Notes: generated from the sequence alone by a model not told the origin. 29,890 bases of DNA from DATJWY01 sp035500775 (GCA_035500775.1 DATJWY010000193.1:1-29890), one strand, 5' to 3'; shown: positions 1-7,992, numbered from the stretch's first letter. Translations and numbers: made by a program.

Positions 1-1283
1 CTGTAGGCCGCGCCGAGGACCATACCCAGCCCGCCCAACAGGGCCAGCCAGAAATTCACCTGCAACGCACCGACGATCACCAGGATGTCGCCGACAAAAC
101 CCGAAGTGCCCGGCACTCCAATGGCCGCCATCACGAATGCCATGAACAAGACGGCGTAGCGCGGCATCCGGCTCGCCAGGCCGCCGAACCGCGCGATTTC
201 ATGCGTCCGCAGACGATCATAAAGGACGCCGACACAGAGAAAGAGTGCTGCCGCCACGATACCGTGGGACAGCATTTGGAATATGGCGCCGGAGATGCCC
301 TGTACGTTGAAGCTGAAGAGCCCGATCGTCACCACGCCCATATGCGCGACGGACGAATAGGCGACCAGTTTCTTCATATCGGTCTGCGCCAAGGCGACGA
401 TCGATGCATAGATCACCGCGACCACGGAAAGCGCAAAGATGACCGGGGCGAACGTGACACTGGCTTGCGGCAACATCGGCAAGGAGAACCGCAAGAAACC
501 GTACCCGCCCATCTGCGCCAGAACGCCGGCCAACATGACAGAGCCGGCCGTGGGCGCGGCCACATAAGCATCCGGCTGCCAGCTATGGACCGGCCACATC
601 GGCAGCTTGACCGCGAAGGAAGCCAGCAAGGCGAGCCATAGCCAGGTTTGCATCTGCGCCGGGAACTGGGTGTGCAGCAGCACGGAGATATCGGTGGTGC
701 CGGCCTGATGCCACATCGCCAGAAGCGCCAGCAGCATCAGCACGGAGCCGGTTAAGGTAAAGAGAAAGAACTTGATCGCGGAATAGACACGCCGCGGGCC
801 GCCCCACACCCCGATAATGAGAAACATCGGGATCAGCGCGCTCTCGAAAAAGATATAAAAAACAACGGAATCAAGCGCGCAAAACAGGCCGATCAGCATC
901 GTCTCGATCAGGAGGAAGGCGAGCATGAACTCCCGCACGCGGCTCTGGATGGCGTTCCAGGCCGACAAAATACAAATCGGCGTCAGCAAGGTGGTCAGCA
1001 GGACGAACAGAACGCTGATGCCGTCAACGCCCATCTTGTAGTTGACGTGGTATTCGGGAAGCCAACTCGCGCTTTCCACGAACTGGAAGCCTGGATCCGC
1101 CCGATCAAATCGGAACCAGAGGATAAGGCTGAGCACGAATACAGTCAGGCTGGTCCCCAGCGCGATCCGGCGCGCGTTCCACGCAACCGCGGCGTCGTCG
1201 CCCCGGAGAGAGAGGATGACCGCGCAACCCGCCACCGGCAGGAAGGTCAGGAGCGATAGAAGGGGGAACGCAACTGCATCCAT
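1..1283 (-). CDS. nuoM: NADH-quinone oxidoreductase subunit M-like protein, 3' end outside window
   Basis: This is a membrane subunit of respiratory complex I, one of the antiporter-like proton-pumping subunits. Reading the minus strand from the ATG at 1283 gives 427 residues of uninterrupted hydrophobic protein up to the window edge; a full NuoM is near 500. Family landmarks are clear: FFESALIPMFLIIG (E147, matching the essential TM5 glutamate), AVKLPMWPVHSW (K226, the TM7 lysine), APTAGSVMLAG and LVAYSSVAHMG. Odd points: the TM8 lysine usually seen in LLKMGGYG is Q257 (LAQMGGYG), the TM12 glutamate of GEF is D399 (GDI), and PDAH is PDAY. A weak AGGG lies about 10 bases before the start. No nuoL coding sequence precedes it, only a short membrane ORF. 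It could be part of a second, divergent complex I or a related complex. Confidence 0.9.
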   Translation of the reverse strand, partial: MDAVAFPLLSLLTFLPVAGCAVILSLRGDDAAVAWNARRIALGTSLTVFVLSLILWFRFDRADPGFQFVESASWLPEYHVNYKMGVDGISVLFVLLTTLLTPICILSAWNAIQSRVREFMLAFLLIETMLIGLFCALDSVVFYIFFESALIPMFLIIGVWGGPRRVYSAIKFFLFTLTGSVLMLLALLAMWHQAGTTDISVLLHTQFPAQMQTWLWLALLASFAVKLPMWPVHSWQPDAYVAAPTAGSVMLAGVLAQMGGYGFLRFSLPMLPQASVTFAPVIFALSVVAVIYASIVALAQTDMKKLVAYSSVAHMGVVTIGLFSFNVQGISGAIFQMLSHGIVAAALFLCVGVLYDRLRTHEIARFGGLASRMPRYAVLFMAFVMAAIGVPGTSGFVGDILVIVGALQVNFWLALLGGLGMVLGAAY

Positions 1284-1293
1284 GACAACAGCC

Positions 1294-1383
1294 CTACTTG
1301 ATGTCGAATTGGATCGAAATGACAACAGCGGCGATGAACGCTGTTATTGCACCGACTAAACTCGCGAGCGTGATGCCGAACAT
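1294..1383 (-). other. Short membrane-spanning ORF ahead of nuoM, unrecognised
   Basis: Read from the ATG at 1383, this gives 29 residues, almost all one hydrophobic segment (MFGITLASLVGAITAF and on to SIQFDIK), ending in TAG 10 bases before nuoM. The same frame stays open upstream to a TGA near 1455 without a good start codon. It could be the C-terminal remnant of a longer membrane protein or a tiny single-span protein translated with nuoM. I do not recognise it and see no convincing ribosome binding site. Confidence 0.3.
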
Positions 1384-1834
1384 GGCATCACGCGGATGAC
1401 TAAAGTCGTCCGGATAGCGCGCAGAGGAAACCAGCCTAAACTGTGATAATCCTCATATGACGCCGCAATCATCCCGATCTCACCCTGCTCCGCTCTTCAA
1501 TGTCCACCCCCCATGCCGGCATGGTTGATGCAATTGCAACGCCGATCGACCTTAGAAATTACTCCAGATCGTCGGTGCACCAGTCCGCGATCTCACTCCC
1601 CACACCCTCGCTCCCGAGGTCGCCGGAAGCCGACCTGCCCCATGCGGTTCAACCGGGTTTGCCCACTATCTCCTCTTGGGCAGGACCCGCGGACTCCCCT
1701 CATCAGCCGCATGGCGGCGCAGCCATAGCCTGCTTCCCGGCTTGGTTGAAGCAGATCTTCACGAGGGAGCTCATCATTCTGCGGAGGGCGGACATGTCAC
1801 CGAGTGGGTGTGGCTGGCCGGCGAAGGTCCAAGC
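1384..1834. other. Gene-poor region upstream of nuoM
   Basis: No gene can be supported here. Small overlapping frames exist on both strands but match no family I know and lack ribosome binding sites. A perfect 14-bp palindrome, CCATGCCGGCATGG, sits at 1511-1524. Any promoter for the nuoM transcript should lie in this stretch, but no clear -35/-10 pair was seen. The region looks like rearranged DNA next to the IS remnant. Confidence 0.4.
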
Positions 1835-2010
1835 TGAGGGGGCACGAAATTCGGACAAATGGTTAAGCTCGGTTCGCTCCGAGAAGAGACAGACGGACCT
1901 GTATGACAGACACGCCGAATCGGTATTCGGCGGATTTCAACACGAAAGCTGCTCTGGAAGAGCTTGGCTGGGAACTGCCGACGGCGCAACCGGCGACCAG
2001 CCGCGGCCTT
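1835..2010 (+). mobile_element. Left-end remnant of an IS3-family insertion sequence
   Basis: The stretch starts with TGAGGGGGCACGAAATTCGG, the kind of terminal repeat (TGA, G/C run, then TTCGGACA) found at the left end of IS3-family elements. It continues through a short leader into the first codons of a transposase OrfA. The element stops abruptly around 2010 and is followed by a REP-like palindrome; no OrfB and no right end are present. It is therefore a dead fragment, left by deletion or recombination. The call rests on recognising the terminus and the OrfA N-terminus by eye. Confidence 0.6.
1903..2010 (+). pseudogene. Truncated IS3-family transposase OrfA N-terminus
   Basis: The ATG at 1903 opens a frame beginning MTDTPNRYSADFNTKAALE, very like the start of IS3-group OrfA proteins (basic N-terminus, then Y/F-S-x-D/E-F-K-x-K-A-A-L-E, the first helix of the HTH). 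Only about 35 residues resemble the family (through ATSRGLD). The frame then runs into the neighbouring palindrome and stops near 2070. An intact OrfA is roughly 90-100 residues, so the HTH is incomplete and the gene is not functional. Confidence 0.6.
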
Positions 2011-2026
2011 GATGTCTTTACCGCGG

Positions 2027-2082
2027 TAAGACCAGGGGGCTTTGCCCCCTGCCCCCCACTGGGGCCTTGAGGCCCCAGACCC
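2027..2082. repeat. REP-like extragenic palindromes downstream of acpS
   Basis: Two GC-rich hairpins lie back to back: CAGGGGGCTTTGCCCCCTG, then CTGGGGCCTTGAGGCCCCAG. Both belong to the palindrome family seen again near 5261, 15936, 23358 and 28701. They lie immediately 3' of acpS (minus strand) and may end that transcript or protect its 3' end. Confidence 0.75.
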
Positions 2083-2085
2083 CCC

Positions 2086-2514
2086 TCAGTTTGGGGGCCG
2101 GGGGCCCGGCAAGACCGGCACCGCCGTGATCACCACCTGGGCGAACGCATAAGGCGGCTCATCCGTCAGGGTCAGCGCGATCACCGCCCGCGTCCCGGCC
2201 GGGGTGATCGCGCGCAGGCGCTCCAGCGCGCCGTTGGTCAGCACCATGGTCGGCTGCCCGCCGGGCAGATTCGCGACCCCGAGATCGGAGTGATACACCC
2301 CCTGAGCAAAGCCGGTGCCGAGCGCCTTGGCGCAGGCTTCCTTGGCCGCGAAACGCTTGGCGTAGGTCGCCGCCCGCAATCCCTCGGTCCGGCGCTCGGC
2401 GCGGGCCCGTTCGGTCTCGGTGAACACGCGGGCGAGGAAGCGGTCGCCGAAGCGGGCGATGATCTGCTCGACACGCCTTATATCGAGCAGATCCGAGCCA
2501 AGACCGATGATCAC
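2086..2514 (-). CDS. acpS: Holo-[acyl-carrier-protein] synthase
   Basis: AcpS transfers the 4'-phosphopantetheine arm of CoA to a serine of acyl carrier protein, activating it for fatty acid synthesis in the cytoplasm. The 142-residue protein has the usual family length. Its N-terminus IIGLGSDLLDIRRVE carries the metal-binding Asp, and FAAKEACAKALGTG carries the second metal-binding Glu and the CoA-contacting lysines. It starts with GTG at 2514, and this codon overlaps the TGA of rsh by four bases (GTGA), so the two genes are translationally coupled. The C-terminal tail after VVITAVP is Pro-rich and probably disordered. Third gene of the rpoZ-rsh-acpS run. Confidence 0.95.
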   Translation of the reverse strand: MIIGLGSDLLDIRRVEQIIARFGDRFLARVFTETERARAERRTEGLRAATYAKRFAAKEACAKALGTGFAQGVYHSDLGVANLPGGQPTMVLTNGALERLRAITPAGTRAVIALTLTDEPPYAFAQVVITAVPVLPGPRPPN

Positions 2515-4769
2515 GCCCGCGCCCGCTCCACCTGGGTAATGCCGTTCACCGCCCGCAACCCGGCGATGACGGAGGAGAGGTGCCGCAGATCCCGCACCTC
2601 CACATCGACCAGGATCTCCATGAAATCCTGCTGCCGGTTGACGATCTTGAGATTATTGACCGTCCCCTCCTGCTTGGCGATGGCGTTCGTCAACCCGGCG
2701 AGCGCGCCGGGCTCGTTCGCGGCGATCACCCCGATGCGGCCGACATGCACCCCGGCCGGCTTGCCCCGCCCCACCGTGCCGTAATCCCAATCGACGTCGA
2801 TGAACCGCTCCGGCGAGGTGGCGAAGCTCGCGAGCGATTGGCAGTCCCGCGTATGGATGGTCACGCCCTTGCCGGTGGTAACGATGCCGACGATCTGGTC
2901 GCCCGGCAGCGGATGGCAGCACCCGGCATAATGCACGGCCATGCCGGCGACGAGGCCGGTGATGGCGATGCCGCCCTCGCGCGAGGGCGCGCGGCTGATC
3001 GGCGGGCGCGACAGCAGCGAGGGCAGCACGCGCGGCGCGCGCGAGGTTTCGCGCAGCTCCGGATAGGCCGCGTGCACCACATCCTTCGGGCCGATATTGC
3101 CGTTGCCGACTCCGACATAGAGATCGTCGAGCGAGGCGCATTTAACCGCCTTGAGCGCGGTCTCCAGCACTTTCTCCGACCCGTCCAGGCCTTCCTGCCG
3201 GAACGCCTTGGCGAGGGCCGCCCGCCCCTGGTCGATATAGATCTGGCGCTGCTGCTGGGCGACGTAGCGGCGGATGCGCGAGCGCGCCTTGCCCGTGACG
3301 ACGAAGCGTTCCCAGGCCGGCGACGGCGTGCCGCCGCGCGCGGTCATGATCTCCACTTGGTCGCCGTTCTGCAGCTCGTGCCGCAGCGGCATCAGCCGCC
3401 CGTTCACCTTGGCGCCGACGCAGGTGTCACCGACCTGGCTGTGCACGGCATAGGCGAAATCGACCGGGGTCGCGCCGCGCGGAAGCTGGATCAGCTGCCC
3501 CTTCGGCGTGAAGCAGAAGACCTGATCCTGGTAGAGTTCGAGCTTGGTGTTCTCCAGGAATTCGTCCGGCGCACCGGAATTTTCCAGGATTTCAAGCAGG
3601 TCCTGCACCCAGCGGAAGCGCTTGACCTCCTGCACCTCGGACGCGCCCTGCTTGTAGCTCCAATGCGCGGCGACGCCGTTCTCGGCGATCTCGTGCATCT
3701 CGCGGGTGCGGATCTGCACCTCGATCTTCTGGTTGCGCGGATGCCGCAGCGTCACCCCGGTATGCACGCTCTGGTAGCCGTTGGCCTTGGGGGTGGAGAT
3801 GTAGTCCTTGAACCGCCCGGCGATCACCGGATAGGCGGCGTGCACCGCGCCGAGCGCCCCGTAGCAGGCCTCCCGCGTCGGCACGACGACGCGGAACGCC
3901 ATGATGTCGGAAAGCTGCTCGAAGGCGACGTTGCGCCGCTGCATCTTCTCCCAGATCGAGTACGGCGATTTCTCCCGCCCCGTGACCTCGAGCACGGCGA
4001 TCCCGGCCTCGTGGCAGACGCGGATCAGCTCCTCCCGCACCTCCTCGATGACATCGGCGCCCTGGCCGCGCAGATAGTTGAGCCGCGCCTGGATGGTGTG
4101 GCTCGCCTCCGGCTCCAGCTCCGCGAAGGCGCGGTTCTGCAGCTCGGTCTTGATCGCGTCCATGCCGATGCGCTCGGCGAGGGGCGCGTAGATATCCATG
4201 GTCTCGCGCGCGATGCGGACGCGGCGCTCCGGCTTCTGCACGTAATGCAGGGTGCGCATGTTGTGCAGCCGGTCGGCGAGCTTGACGATCAGCACGCGGA
4301 TGTCGCGGCTCATCGCCAGCACCAGCTTGCGAAAATTCTCCGCCTGCTTGGTGCGGTCGGATTGCAGCTCCAGCCGGGTCAGCTTGGTGACGCCATCGAC
4401 CAGCCCGGCGATGGTGGTGCCGAAGCGGCGCTCGATCTCGGCGTAGGTAAGCGTGGTGTCTTCCAGCGTGTCGTGCAGCAGCGCGGTGACGATGCTGGCG
4501 ACATCCAGCCGGTAGCTCGCCAGGATCTCGGCGACGGCGAGCGGATGGGTGATGTAGGGGTCGCCGTTCTCGCGCTTCTGCTGCCCGTGCGCCTGCGCGG
4601 CGAGTGCGTAGGCGACATCGATCAGCGCGACATCGGCCTTGGGATCGTAGGAGAGGACCCGTTCCGTCAGCGCGGCGGGGCTGACGACATCCGGCCCGGG
4701 CAAGACAAGGGCCTTGCCCGGTTCAGGCCGCTCCTGGAAGCGCATGGCGGGCGGAACTGGCGCGTTCAC
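2511..4769 (-). CDS. rsh: Bifunctional (p)ppGpp synthetase/hydrolase, RelA/SpoT homologue
   Basis: This enzyme makes and breaks down the stringent-response alarmone (p)ppGpp. Domains in order (752 residues from the GTG start): N-terminal HD hydrolase (YITHP near 74, HDTLED at 99-104), synthetase (RFKD at 319-322, YQSVHT), TGS (near 430-490), zinc-finger/CC region with paired cysteines (AGCCHPLPGD) and a C-terminal ACT domain (RIGVIAANEPGALAGL onward). The intact HDxxED motif and the basic RFKD signature indicate that both activities are retained, as in single-copy Rsh enzymes of alphaproteobacteria. Start: GTG at 4769 has an AGGGG 5-8 bases upstream and lies 22 bases after the rpoZ stop; an ATG at 4745 is the alternative but has no visible binding site. 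Cotranscribed with rpoZ and overlapping acpS. Confidence 0.96.
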   Translation of the reverse strand: MNAPVPPAMRFQERPEPGKALVLPGPDVVSPAALTERVLSYDPKADVALIDVAYALAAQAHGQQKRENGDPYITHPLAVAEILASYRLDVASIVTALLHDTLEDTTLTYAEIERRFGTTIAGLVDGVTKLTRLELQSDRTKQAENFRKLVLAMSRDIRVLIVKLADRLHNMRTLHYVQKPERRVRIARETMDIYAPLAERIGMDAIKTELQNRAFAELEPEASHTIQARLNYLRGQGADVIEEVREELIRVCHEAGIAVLEVTGREKSPYSIWEKMQRRNVAFEQLSDIMAFRVVVPTREACYGALGAVHAAYPVIAGRFKDYISTPKANGYQSVHTGVTLRHPRNQKIEVQIRTREMHEIAENGVAAHWSYKQGASEVQEVKRFRWVQDLLEILENSGAPDEFLENTKLELYQDQVFCFTPKGQLIQLPRGATPVDFAYAVHSQVGDTCVGAKVNGRLMPLRHELQNGDQVEIMTARGGTPSPAWERFVVTGKARSRIRRYVAQQQRQIYIDQGRAALAKAFRQEGLDGSEKVLETALKAVKCASLDDLYVGVGNGNIGPKDVVHAAYPELRETSRAPRVLPSLLSRPPISRAPSREGGIAITGLVAGMAVHYAGCCHPLPGDQIVGIVTTGKGVTIHTRDCQSLASFATSPERFIDVDWDYGTVGRGKPAGVHVGRIGVIAANEPGALAGLTNAIAKQEGTVNNLKIVNRQQDFMEILVDVEVRDLRHLSSVIAGLRAVNGITQVERARA

Positions 4770-4791
4770 ACCCGCCCCTGCGCGGGCGGGC

Positions 4792-5193
4792 TCAGCGCCG
4801 CGGCCGTCCACCCAGTTCCGCCTCGATCGCCGCCTCGATATCCTCGGGCGACATTTCCTCGACGCGCATGCCGGCGGCCTCTTCCTCGGCCGAGACATCC
4901 TGCAGTCCGAAGATGTTCTGGTCGGTCGGGATGAGGTCGAGCACCTCTTCGTCCGCAGGCTCCGGCTCGGGCGCGCGGGAGAGCGACTTGATCAGATCCT
5001 GCTCCAGCTTCGGCAGCTCAATCGTCTCGTCGGCGATCTCGCGCAGTGCGACAACCGGGTTCTTGTCGTTGTCGCGATCAACCGTCAGCTCCTCGCCGCG
5101 GCTGATGTTGCGGGCACGCTGGGCGGCCAGCAGAACCAGTTCGAAGCGGTTCGGGATCTTCTGAACGCAATCTTCGACGGTGACGCGTGCCAT
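4792..5193 (-). CDS. rpoZ: DNA-directed RNA polymerase omega subunit
   Basis: Omega is the small subunit that helps assemble and stabilise RNA polymerase and contributes to ppGpp sensing. The 133-residue product begins MARVTVEDCVQKIPNRFELV, the standard N-terminus, followed by LLAAQRARNIS, the conserved beta'-binding core, and NPVVALREIADETI. The acidic tail (EPEPADEEVLDLIP onward) makes it longer than the roughly 90-residue E. coli protein, which is common in alphaproteobacteria. ATG at 5193 was chosen over the in-frame upstream ATG because it matches the family start and follows GGAG by about 10 bases. First gene of the operon with rsh and acpS, so the enzyme making ppGpp is encoded next to one of its targets. 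Confidence 0.95.
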   Translation of the reverse strand: MARVTVEDCVQKIPNRFELVLLAAQRARNISRGEELTVDRDNDKNPVVALREIADETIELPKLEQDLIKSLSRAPEPEPADEEVLDLIPTDQNIFGLQDVSAEEEAAGMRVEEMSPEDIEAAIEAELGGRPRR

Positions 5194-5260
5194 CCGGTCG
5201 TGCTCCGGTATTGTTTGGGGAAACTTCCATTTAACGCACACGGCCACCAAAGGCAAGAGA

Positions 5261-5335
5261 TAAGGCCAGGGCTCCGCAGGTAAGACCAGGGCTCCGCCCT
5301 GGACCCGCTGGGGCCTTGAGGCCCCAGCCCCCGAT
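5261..5335. repeat. REP-like palindromes between rpoZ and the MFS gene
   Basis: A partial copy (AAGGCCAGGGCTCCGC) is followed by a full one: CCAGGGCTCCGCCCTGG, then CTGGGGCCTTGAGGCCCCAG at 5308-5327, followed by a T-rich stretch. Same family and order as the copy at 2027-2082. The array lies between the end of the MFS gene and the start of rpoZ (both minus strand). Confidence 0.75.
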
Positions 5336-5410
5336 ATTTTCGGATAAAATTACTCGTTAAACCAAAGCCTTGTAGCGTTACCCATGAGACAAGGTGAATG
5401 AAAACGCTCT

Positions 5411-5489
5411 AAGTAATGGATTCCAAAGGCTGCGCCTTTGGCGGGCTGTCCCGGAGCGGAATGGCCGCGGAGGGAGAGCCCCTGGCCTT
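5411..5489. repeat. REP-like composite element at the 3' end of the MFS gene
   Basis: Read on the minus strand, this starts AAGGCCAGGGGCTCTCCC and ends CCAAAGGCGCAGCCTTTGG (plus-strand hairpin 5423-5441). These are the same two ends as the long element at 23358-23471, but with a different middle. It directly follows the stop codon of the exporter, a likely transcript end. Confidence 0.7.
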
Positions 5490-5492
5490 AAC

Positions 5493-6920
5493 TTACCCCC
5501 GCGCCCGCAGCGCGCTGAGCGGCGCCGCGACGACCGCGAACCCGGCCGCCACCACAAGCGCGGCCTCCGGACCATGGCCCGGAGCGAGGCCGAAAACCAG
5601 CGCAACCAGCGCCGCCCCGGTCGTCTGCCCGAGCAGCCGCGACGTTCCCAGCATGCCGCTCGCCCCGCCGCTCCGGTGCCGGGGCGCCGCGGTCAGCATG
5701 GCGCGGTTGTTCGGCGCCTGGAAGGTGCCGAAGCCGAGGCCGCAGAGGGCGGTGCGCCAGATCAGATCCATCGCCGTGGGCGCGGCCGGCATGGCGCAGA
5801 GACACAGGAGCCCGACCGTCAGCGCCGCGAGCCCCACGCCCCCGAGCATGCCGGCCGAGGTGCGGTCCGACAGCCGCCCCGCCACCGGCGCGGCGAGCGC
5901 GACGCCGAGCGGCCAGGGCGTCATCAGCAGCCCGGTCGCGACCGGCCCGTGCCCCAGCCCGGTCTGCAACAGGAAAGGCAGCGACACCAGCGCCAGGCTC
6001 TGCGCGGCGAAGGAGAAGACCGAGGTGCAGGCGGAGAGCGCGAACACCGGAATGCGCAGCAGGTCCACCGGCAGCAGCGGCGCGGTCTGGGCGAGTTGCC
6101 GCCGCACCAGCACGGCACCGAATGCCACGGAAGCCGCCAGCCCCGGCAACCCGACGCGCCAGCCGAGGCCATGCCCGAAACTGCCGATGGCGGTGACCAG
6201 CAGGCCGAAAGTGAGCGCGCTCAGCCCGGCGCTCACGACATCGAACCGATGTGGCGCGCGCGGCGTGGACGGCAGGGCGCGCAGCGCGATCAGGAAGGCG
6301 AGCAACCCGATCGGACCGTTCACCGCGAACAGCCACGGCCAGGAGGCGGCCGACAGGATGGCGGCGGCGACGGTCGGCCCGAGCGCCGCCGCCATCGCCA
6401 CGATCACCGTGTTAAAGGCGAGCCCCCGCCCGAGCCCATGCTGCGGGTAGATGAAGCGCAGCAACGCCGTGTTGACGCTCATGATCCCGGCCGCGCCGAA
6501 GCCTTGCAGCACCCGGGCGAGCGTCAGCCCGGTCAGCGAGCCGGAGAGGGCGCAGGCGAGCGAGGCCAGGGTGAACACCGCGAGTCCCGTCTGATAGACG
6601 CGGCGATAGCCGATGATCTCGCCGAGCGAGGCGAGCGGCAGCAGGGAGATGGTGACGGCGAGCTGGTAGGCGTTGACCACCCAGATCGACTCCGCCGGCG
6701 AGGCGTGCAGGTCGAGGGCGATGGTCGGCAGCGCGACATTGGCGATGGCGCTGTCCAGCACCGCCATCAGGATGGCGAGCGCGACGGTCAACACCGCCCA
6801 GCGCCGCTGCCCCGGCGGCAGCCCGTCCGGCGCCTCGGCCGGTGGCGCGCGACGGCCGGCGCCGGCCGTCACTTCGCCCCCGGCCACCGCCAGGCCGAAG
6901 CCGCCTCGCTTGCCGCTCAT
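5493..6920 (-). CDS. MFS drug exporter, DHA2 (EmrB/QacA-like) family
   Basis: A proton-driven inner-membrane exporter of 475 residues with more than a dozen hydrophobic segments, the size of the 14-helix DHA2 group. Motifs seen: LDSAIANVALPTIALDL in helix 1 (the D-x-x-I-x-N-V-A-L-P signature of this group), GEIIGYRRVY (motif A loop), LARVLQGFGAAGI (motif B) and VNGPIG (motif C end). The start ATG at 6920 follows GAGG by 5 bases; the same frame is open further upstream, but there it lies inside the regulator gene. It starts 16 bases after the GntR-family stop, so the two form an operon. No membrane fusion partner of EmrA type is adjacent. Substrate unknown. Confidence 0.88.
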   Translation of the reverse strand: MSGKRGGFGLAVAGGEVTAGAGRRAPPAEAPDGLPPGQRRWAVLTVALAILMAVLDSAIANVALPTIALDLHASPAESIWVVNAYQLAVTISLLPLASLGEIIGYRRVYQTGLAVFTLASLACALSGSLTGLTLARVLQGFGAAGIMSVNTALLRFIYPQHGLGRGLAFNTVIVAMAAALGPTVAAAILSAASWPWLFAVNGPIGLLAFLIALRALPSTPRAPHRFDVVSAGLSALTFGLLVTAIGSFGHGLGWRVGLPGLAASVAFGAVLVRRQLAQTAPLLPVDLLRIPVFALSACTSVFSFAAQSLALVSLPFLLQTGLGHGPVATGLLMTPWPLGVALAAPVAGRLSDRTSAGMLGGVGLAALTVGLLCLCAMPAAPTAMDLIWRTALCGLGFGTFQAPNNRAMLTAAPRHRSGGASGMLGTSRLLGQTTGAALVALVFGLAPGHGPEAALVVAAGFAVVAAPLSALRARG

Positions 6921-6936
6921 GCTGCCTCGCGCCCGG

Positions 6937-7938
6937 TCATGCCCGCTCCCGGCCGCCGTCAGGGCAGGCCGCCCCCGGCGCCGCGTCCCCTGGCGAGGCT
7001 CCGGGCACCAACTCGTCCACCCCCTCCTCCACCACGGCCAGATGCGCGGCCAGGGCGCGCGAGGCATCCCGCCGCTCGCCGCGTTCCAGCAGGTCGAGGA
7101 TCGCCAGATGTTCCCGCACCCGCTCGCGCCGCCAGGGCCGGGTGCGGACCGTCGCGCCCTGGAATACGAGCAATCGGCGCAACTGGTTGATGCGCGCGAT
7201 GGAGCGCACGACGAAGCAATTGCCGGAAAGCCCCGCCAGGGATTCGTGGAAGCTCGCGTCGGCCTGGACGATCTCAAGCTGGCTGGCGGAGAAATTGCCG
7301 TCCAGCAGCGCCTCCTGCTCCCGGCGCAGCCGCTCAATCACCCGGGAGTCGATGGCGAAGCCCGGCATCAGCAGCGCCGCAGGTTCAAGCACGCGGCGGA
7401 ACTCCAGGCTCTCCCGATACGCCGCGGGCGTGTCGATCATCGGCAGGAAGGACCAGCCCTTGCCGGGCCGGCGCTCGATCCAGCCCTCGCGGGCGATGCG
7501 GGCGAGGATCGCGCGCAGCCGGTCGCGCGGCAGATCGTAGCGCCGCATCGCCTCCGTCTCAGTCAGCACGGCGGGCAGCACGCCGGCGAGACGGTCGCGG
7601 GCGATGGCCCGATAGACCAGCTCATCCGCGCATTCCGGCACGGCGCGCCCGTCCGGCTCCAGCGCCTCGGCCGGGCGGAGCAGGAAGAAGCCCCGGTTCG
7701 GCCGCCGCTCCACCACGCCCATCTCGGCCAGCGCGCAAAGCGCCCCCCGGATCGGCGAGCGCGAAACCTGGAGCACCTCTTCGAGCGACTGCTCGGTCAG
7801 ATGATGCCCCACCGGCAGATGGTGCTCGCGGATATGGCACAGGATGCGCCGCGCCAGCCGCGCCCGGAGGGCGGTGCCGGGGCTGTCGACGGACGGGGGC
7901 ACTGGTTCATGCGAACGAGTCATACCTCCAATTTTCAT
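6937..7938 (-). CDS. GntR-family regulator with FCD domain and apparent second winged helix
   Basis: A transcription factor of 333 residues, longer than usual FadR-subfamily members (about 230). Residues 25-87 form a GntR winged helix (ILCHIREHHLPVGHHLTEQS, then VSRSPIRGALCALAEMGVVE and RRPNRGFFL). Residues about 105-167 resemble a second winged helix (LTETEAMRRYDLPRDRLRAI, then GWIERRPGKGWSFLP). A helical FCD ligand-binding domain follows (YRESLEFRRVLEPAALLMPG, FHESLAGLSGN, HLAILDLLERG). The start is uncertain: ATG 7938 lacks a clear binding site, and ATG 7923 follows GGAGGT too closely. It is divergent from the RND genes, cotranscribed with the MFS exporter, and probably controls both through the inverted repeat at 7970-7992. 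Ligand unknown. Confidence 0.9.
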   Translation of the reverse strand: MKIGGMTRSHEPVPPSVDSPGTALRARLARRILCHIREHHLPVGHHLTEQSLEEVLQVSRSPIRGALCALAEMGVVERRPNRGFFLLRPAEALEPDGRAVPECADELVYRAIARDRLAGVLPAVLTETEAMRRYDLPRDRLRAILARIAREGWIERRPGKGWSFLPMIDTPAAYRESLEFRRVLEPAALLMPGFAIDSRVIERLRREQEALLDGNFSASQLEIVQADASFHESLAGLSGNCFVVRSIARINQLRRLLVFQGATVRTRPWRRERVREHLAILDLLERGERRDASRALAAHLAVVEEGVDELVPGASPGDAAPGAACPDGGRERA

Positions 7939-7969
7939 CGCACGGCGCGCCTTGAGTCAATCAGGTCGT

Positions 7970-7992
7970 ATTGTATATCTCCTCCATACAAT
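7970..7992. promoter_or_regulatory. Inverted repeat in the divergent promoter, candidate GntR/FCD operator
   Basis: Perfect 7-bp arms ATTGTAT and ATACAAT are separated by 9 bases, in an AT-rich island between the regulator and the RND permease. FCD-type GntR proteins commonly bind TTGTATACAA-like palindromes, and these arms are the two halves of such a site pushed apart. The position suits simultaneous control of both divergent transcripts. Binding by the adjacent regulator is an inference. Confidence 0.65.

Noticed and set aside
2580..4934. Very long plus-strand frame (784 codons) opposite rsh, and similar long frames opposite the RND, ftsH, DUF3300 and phosphoesterase genes
   Set aside because: These are antisense mirrors produced by high GC at third codon positions. 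Their products are rich in Arg/His/Asp/Gly with no domain, while the opposite strand encodes a clear family member.
6921..7337. N-terminal extension of the MFS exporter into the regulator gene
   Set aside because: It overlaps the FCD-coding region in another frame. The internal ATG at 6920 has a good binding site and gives the normal exporter N-terminus.
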